Assembly (NCBI GenBank): GCA_016342385.1
Contig: JAEINM010000176.1
Span: 1 to 7,944, forward strand
Reading direction: 5' to 3'
Origin: Spirochaetaceae bacterium
GTDB lineage: Bacteria > Spirochaetota > Spirochaetia > DSM-2461
Length of the DNA: 7,944 nucleotides
Below the pieces are notes generated by a model. It saw only the letters and a program-made list of their open reading frames with translations, ran no database searches and was not told the origin of the DNA. This document shows, piece by piece, positions 6,394-7,944 of this stretch. The position numbers and the translations under genes were made by a program. Every line of letters begins with the position of its first letter. Position 1 is the first letter of the stretch.

Positions 6394-6419
6394 ATTATCC
6401 CATATGTGAAAGTAATCAA
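6394..6419 (-). promoter_or_regulatory. Possible extended -10 promoter for the nucleotidyltransferase-PpiC operon
   Basis: Read on the minus strand, TGGGATAAT (6402-6394) fits an extended -10 element (TG-n plus GATAAT, five of six bases of TATAAT). TTGATT (6419-6414) could be a weak -35, but the spacing is only 14 bases, so the extended -10 would have to compensate. A start near 6387 would give a leader of about 55 bases. The -10 overlaps an imperfect inverted repeat, GGGA-ATTA-TCCC (6390-6401). This call is tentative. Confidence 0.35.
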
Positions 6420-6478
6420 TTTCCTCTCATTTGTACAGTAAAACTTATGGGAAATCCTCTGGTAAACAAATTTCTTTT

Positions 6479-6506
6479 TTGATATTATTCAAAAATACTT
6501 TATTTA
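6479..6506 (+). promoter_or_regulatory. Possible promoter for proA-proB
   Basis: TTGATA (6479-6484) matches the -35 consensus at five of six bases. The best -10 at normal spacing is TATTTA (6501-6506, 16-base spacer), which is weak. The region is strongly AT-rich and lies 26 bases upstream of the proA ATG. I see no T-box, leader peptide with proline codons, or attenuator hairpin in the 201-base divergent region (6332-6532), so any feedback is more likely at the enzyme level. Confidence 0.35.
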
Positions 6507-6532
6507 CATCTACAGCTTGTAAGGGAGATATT

Positions 6533-7774
6533 ATGAACACTTTGCTTGAAAAGTGCATTAGTCTGAAAAAATCATCTGTGAGACTGGGTAGCCTCGGAAC
6601 TGAAGATAAAAACATCTCACTTCGGATTGTTGCTGATTTCCTCAAAATATACGAACCAGTCATTCTTAAAGCCAATGCTATTGATATAGAAAATGCTAAG
6701 AGAGAAGGTATGAAGGAGAGTCTGATCGACCGTCTCAGGCTCACTTCAGAACGAATAGATTCAATGGTGGAAGGAATAGAGAAGGTCATCTCTCTAAAGG
6801 ATCCCGTATGGAACAGCCACGAAGTCTGGACACTTGAAAATGGTATTACAGTCAGTAAAATGTCAGTTCCTCTGGGAGTTATCAGCATCATTTACGAATC
6901 TCGTCCCAATGTGACAATTGATGCTTTTACTCTTGCGATAAAAAGCGGTAATGCTATCTTACTCAGGGGAAGTTCTTCTGCGATCAATTCAAATAAAGCA
7001 TTGGTGAAAGCCGTAAAAGCCGGTCTTGAGACAGGACCTGTTTCTTCTGACATAATTGAACTGGTTGAAGATACAGATCGAAAGCTTGTAGGTGAACTTC
7101 TGAATATGACAGAATATCTCGATCTTGTTATTCCCAGGGGCGGGGCGGGCCTAATTAAATATGTTACAGAAAATGCCAGAGTTCCCTCTATTGAAACTGG
7201 TGTTGGAAATTGTCACATTTTTGTAGATGAAACAGCCAATCAGGAAAATGCTCTTGATATAATAGAAAATGCAAAAATACAGAGACCGGGAGTCTGCAAC
7301 TCCTGTGAAACGGTGCTCATTCATAAAAATATTGCGGATAAATTTCTGCCTTTGCTGGTTAAACGGATCGGCGACAGGGTAGAACTCCGGGGATGTTCAG
7401 AGAGCTGTAAAATCTCAGAAGTAAAAAAAGCCGATGAACTTGACTGGGAAACAGAATATCTCGATTATATTCTCGCAGTAAAAATCGTTGATTCCAATGA
7501 TATGGCAATCGATCATATAAACAGATATGGTTCAAAACATTCAGAAGCTATTTTGACTAATGACCTTGGCAATACAAAAAAGTTTCAGAGAATGGTTGAT
7601 GCTGCAGCTGTCTATGTAAATGCTTCTACAAGATTTACAGACGGAGGAGCCATGGGATTCGGGGCGGAAATGGGGATCAGTACGCAGAAAATACATGCCC
7701 GTGGACCAATGGGTCTAAATGAGCTTGTAACGATAAAATATGTCATGGATGGAAACGGACAGATCCGGGAGTAG
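6533..7774 (+). CDS. proA: Gamma-glutamyl phosphate reductase (proline synthesis)
   Basis: Cytoplasmic enzyme that reduces L-glutamyl 5-phosphate with NADPH to glutamate-5-semialdehyde, the second step from glutamate to proline. The start is ATG at 6533, six bases after AGGGAG (6521-6526), giving 413 residues, the normal family length. The frame is open back to a TTG at 6431, but those 34 residues have no family match and no ribosome site. Family blocks are clear: VPLGVISIIYESRPNVTIDA (112-131), KSGNAILLRGSSSA (137-150), VIPRGGAGLI (199-208), GVGNCHIFVD (223-232), the catalytic cysteine in RPGVCNSCET (Cys255), and ASTRFTDGGAMGFGAE (364-379) followed by GISTQKIHARGPMGL (381-395). It is an aldehyde-dehydrogenase-superfamily enzyme with no missing key residue. 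An extra Cys258 sits three residues after the catalytic one. proB follows after two bases. Confidence 0.97.
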   Translation: MNTLLEKCISLKKSSVRLGSLGTEDKNISLRIVADFLKIYEPVILKANAIDIENAKREGMKESLIDRLRLTSERIDSMVEGIEKVISLKDPVWNSHEVWTLENGITVSKMSVPLGVISIIYESRPNVTIDAFTLAIKSGNAILLRGSSSAINSNKALVKAVKAGLETGPVSSDIIELVEDTDRKLVGELLNMTEYLDLVIPRGGAGLIKYVTENARVPSIETGVGNCHIFVDETANQENALDIIENAKIQRPGVCNSCETVLIHKNIADKFLPLLVKRIGDRVELRGCSESCKISEVKKADELDWETEYLDYILAVKIVDSNDMAIDHINRYGSKHSEAILTNDLGNTKKFQRMVDAAAVYVNASTRFTDGGAMGFGAEMGISTQKIHARGPMGLNELVTIKYVMDGNGQIRE

Positions 7775-7776
7775 TA

Positions 7777-7944
7777 ATGGTTTCAGAAACAATACTGGAC
7801 AGCAGAAAAATTGTAATTAAAATAGGCTCCAATACTCTTTCCACAGATGATGGTGTTTTGAATAAAGGTTTTTTCAGTACCTTCAGCAAACAGGTTAAAA
7901 CTCTGACTGATATGGGTAAGCAGATCATCATCGTCTCTTCCGGA
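7777..7944 (+). CDS. proB: Glutamate 5-kinase, N-terminal part (partial)
   Basis: Only the first 56 codons are in the window; the gene runs off the right edge. The ATG at 7777 lies two bases after the proA stop, with GGGAG (7767-7771) at 5-base spacing inside the proA end. The translation contains KIVIKIGSNTLS (11-22) and ends GKQIIIVSSG (47-56). These are the first beta strand with the ATP-binding K-x-G-S segment and the V-S-S-G motif of amino-acid kinases, arranged as in ProB. The enzyme phosphorylates glutamate to L-glutamyl 5-phosphate, the first and usually proline-inhibited step of proline synthesis, and its product feeds directly into ProA. Whether a C-terminal PUA domain is present cannot be seen. 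The order proA-proB reverses the common proB-proA order. Confidence 0.93.
   Translation, partial: MVSETILDSRKIVIKIGSNTLSTDDGVLNKGFFSTFSKQVKTLTDMGKQIIIVSSG

Noticed and set aside
6448..6483. Tiny frame ATG 6448 to TGA 6483 (11 codons) as a possible leader peptide upstream of proA
   Set aside because: It has no ribosome site, only one proline codon, and no attenuator-like hairpin after it.
6431..6532. A 34-codon N-terminal extension of proA from TTG at 6431
   Set aside because: No ribosome site precedes it, the residues do not resemble ProA, it overlaps the promoter region, and the ATG at 6533 has a good AGGGAG and gives the normal family length.
6445..6891. 148-codon minus-strand open frame opposite the proA start
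   Set aside because: It is antisense to conserved ProA sequence and has no family-like motif; it is a shadow of the real gene.

Overview
This AT-rich, gene-dense window looks like core chromosome of a diderm bacterium. A spirochaete of the Spirochaeta/Treponema type is my best guess. The reasons are an Mla-type lipid-transport ABC operon with a long-tailed MCE protein, a TPR lipoprotein with a relaxed lipobox (S-N-S-C), frequent TTG/GTG starts, and the gene order proA-proB. The taxonomic call is inference from protein flavour, not from a marker gene. I see no mobile element, CRISPR array, rRNA, tRNA or prophage.

Layout. (1) Positions 1-3883, plus strand: a tight operon with the end of an MlaE-like permease, an MlaF-like ATPase, an MlaD-like MCE protein, a TPR lipoprotein and an AI-2E-family membrane protein. 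Gaps run from a 1-base overlap to about 25 bases. (2) Positions 3884-4826, plus strand: a PAS + GAF-like sensory protein with its own good promoter and no output domain. (3) Positions 4835-4869: a perfect 10-bp hairpin between convergent genes, a likely shared terminator. (4) Positions 4877-6331, minus strand: a two-gene unit, with a small HxGH nucleotidyltransferase (RibL/FAD-synthetase-like) followed by a membrane-anchored PpiC/SurA-type prolyl isomerase. (5) Positions 6332-6532: a 201-base divergent promoter region. (6) Positions 6533-7944, plus strand: proA followed after two bases by proB, which runs off the window.

How the genes fit together. The first operon should build an inner-membrane permease/ATPase that moves lipids through an MCE ring spanning part of the periplasm. 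The lipoprotein may be the periplasmic or outer-membrane partner; no MlaB (STAS) or MlaC gene is present among these genes. The PpiC protein is also an envelope factor, probably helping exported proteins fold. ProA and ProB are consecutive enzymes of proline synthesis. I do not see a wholly new system here. The points most worth a second look are the TPR lipoprotein and AI-2E protein tied to the MCE transporter, the ATPase's altered signature motif and uncertain start, and the sensor protein that ends without an effector.
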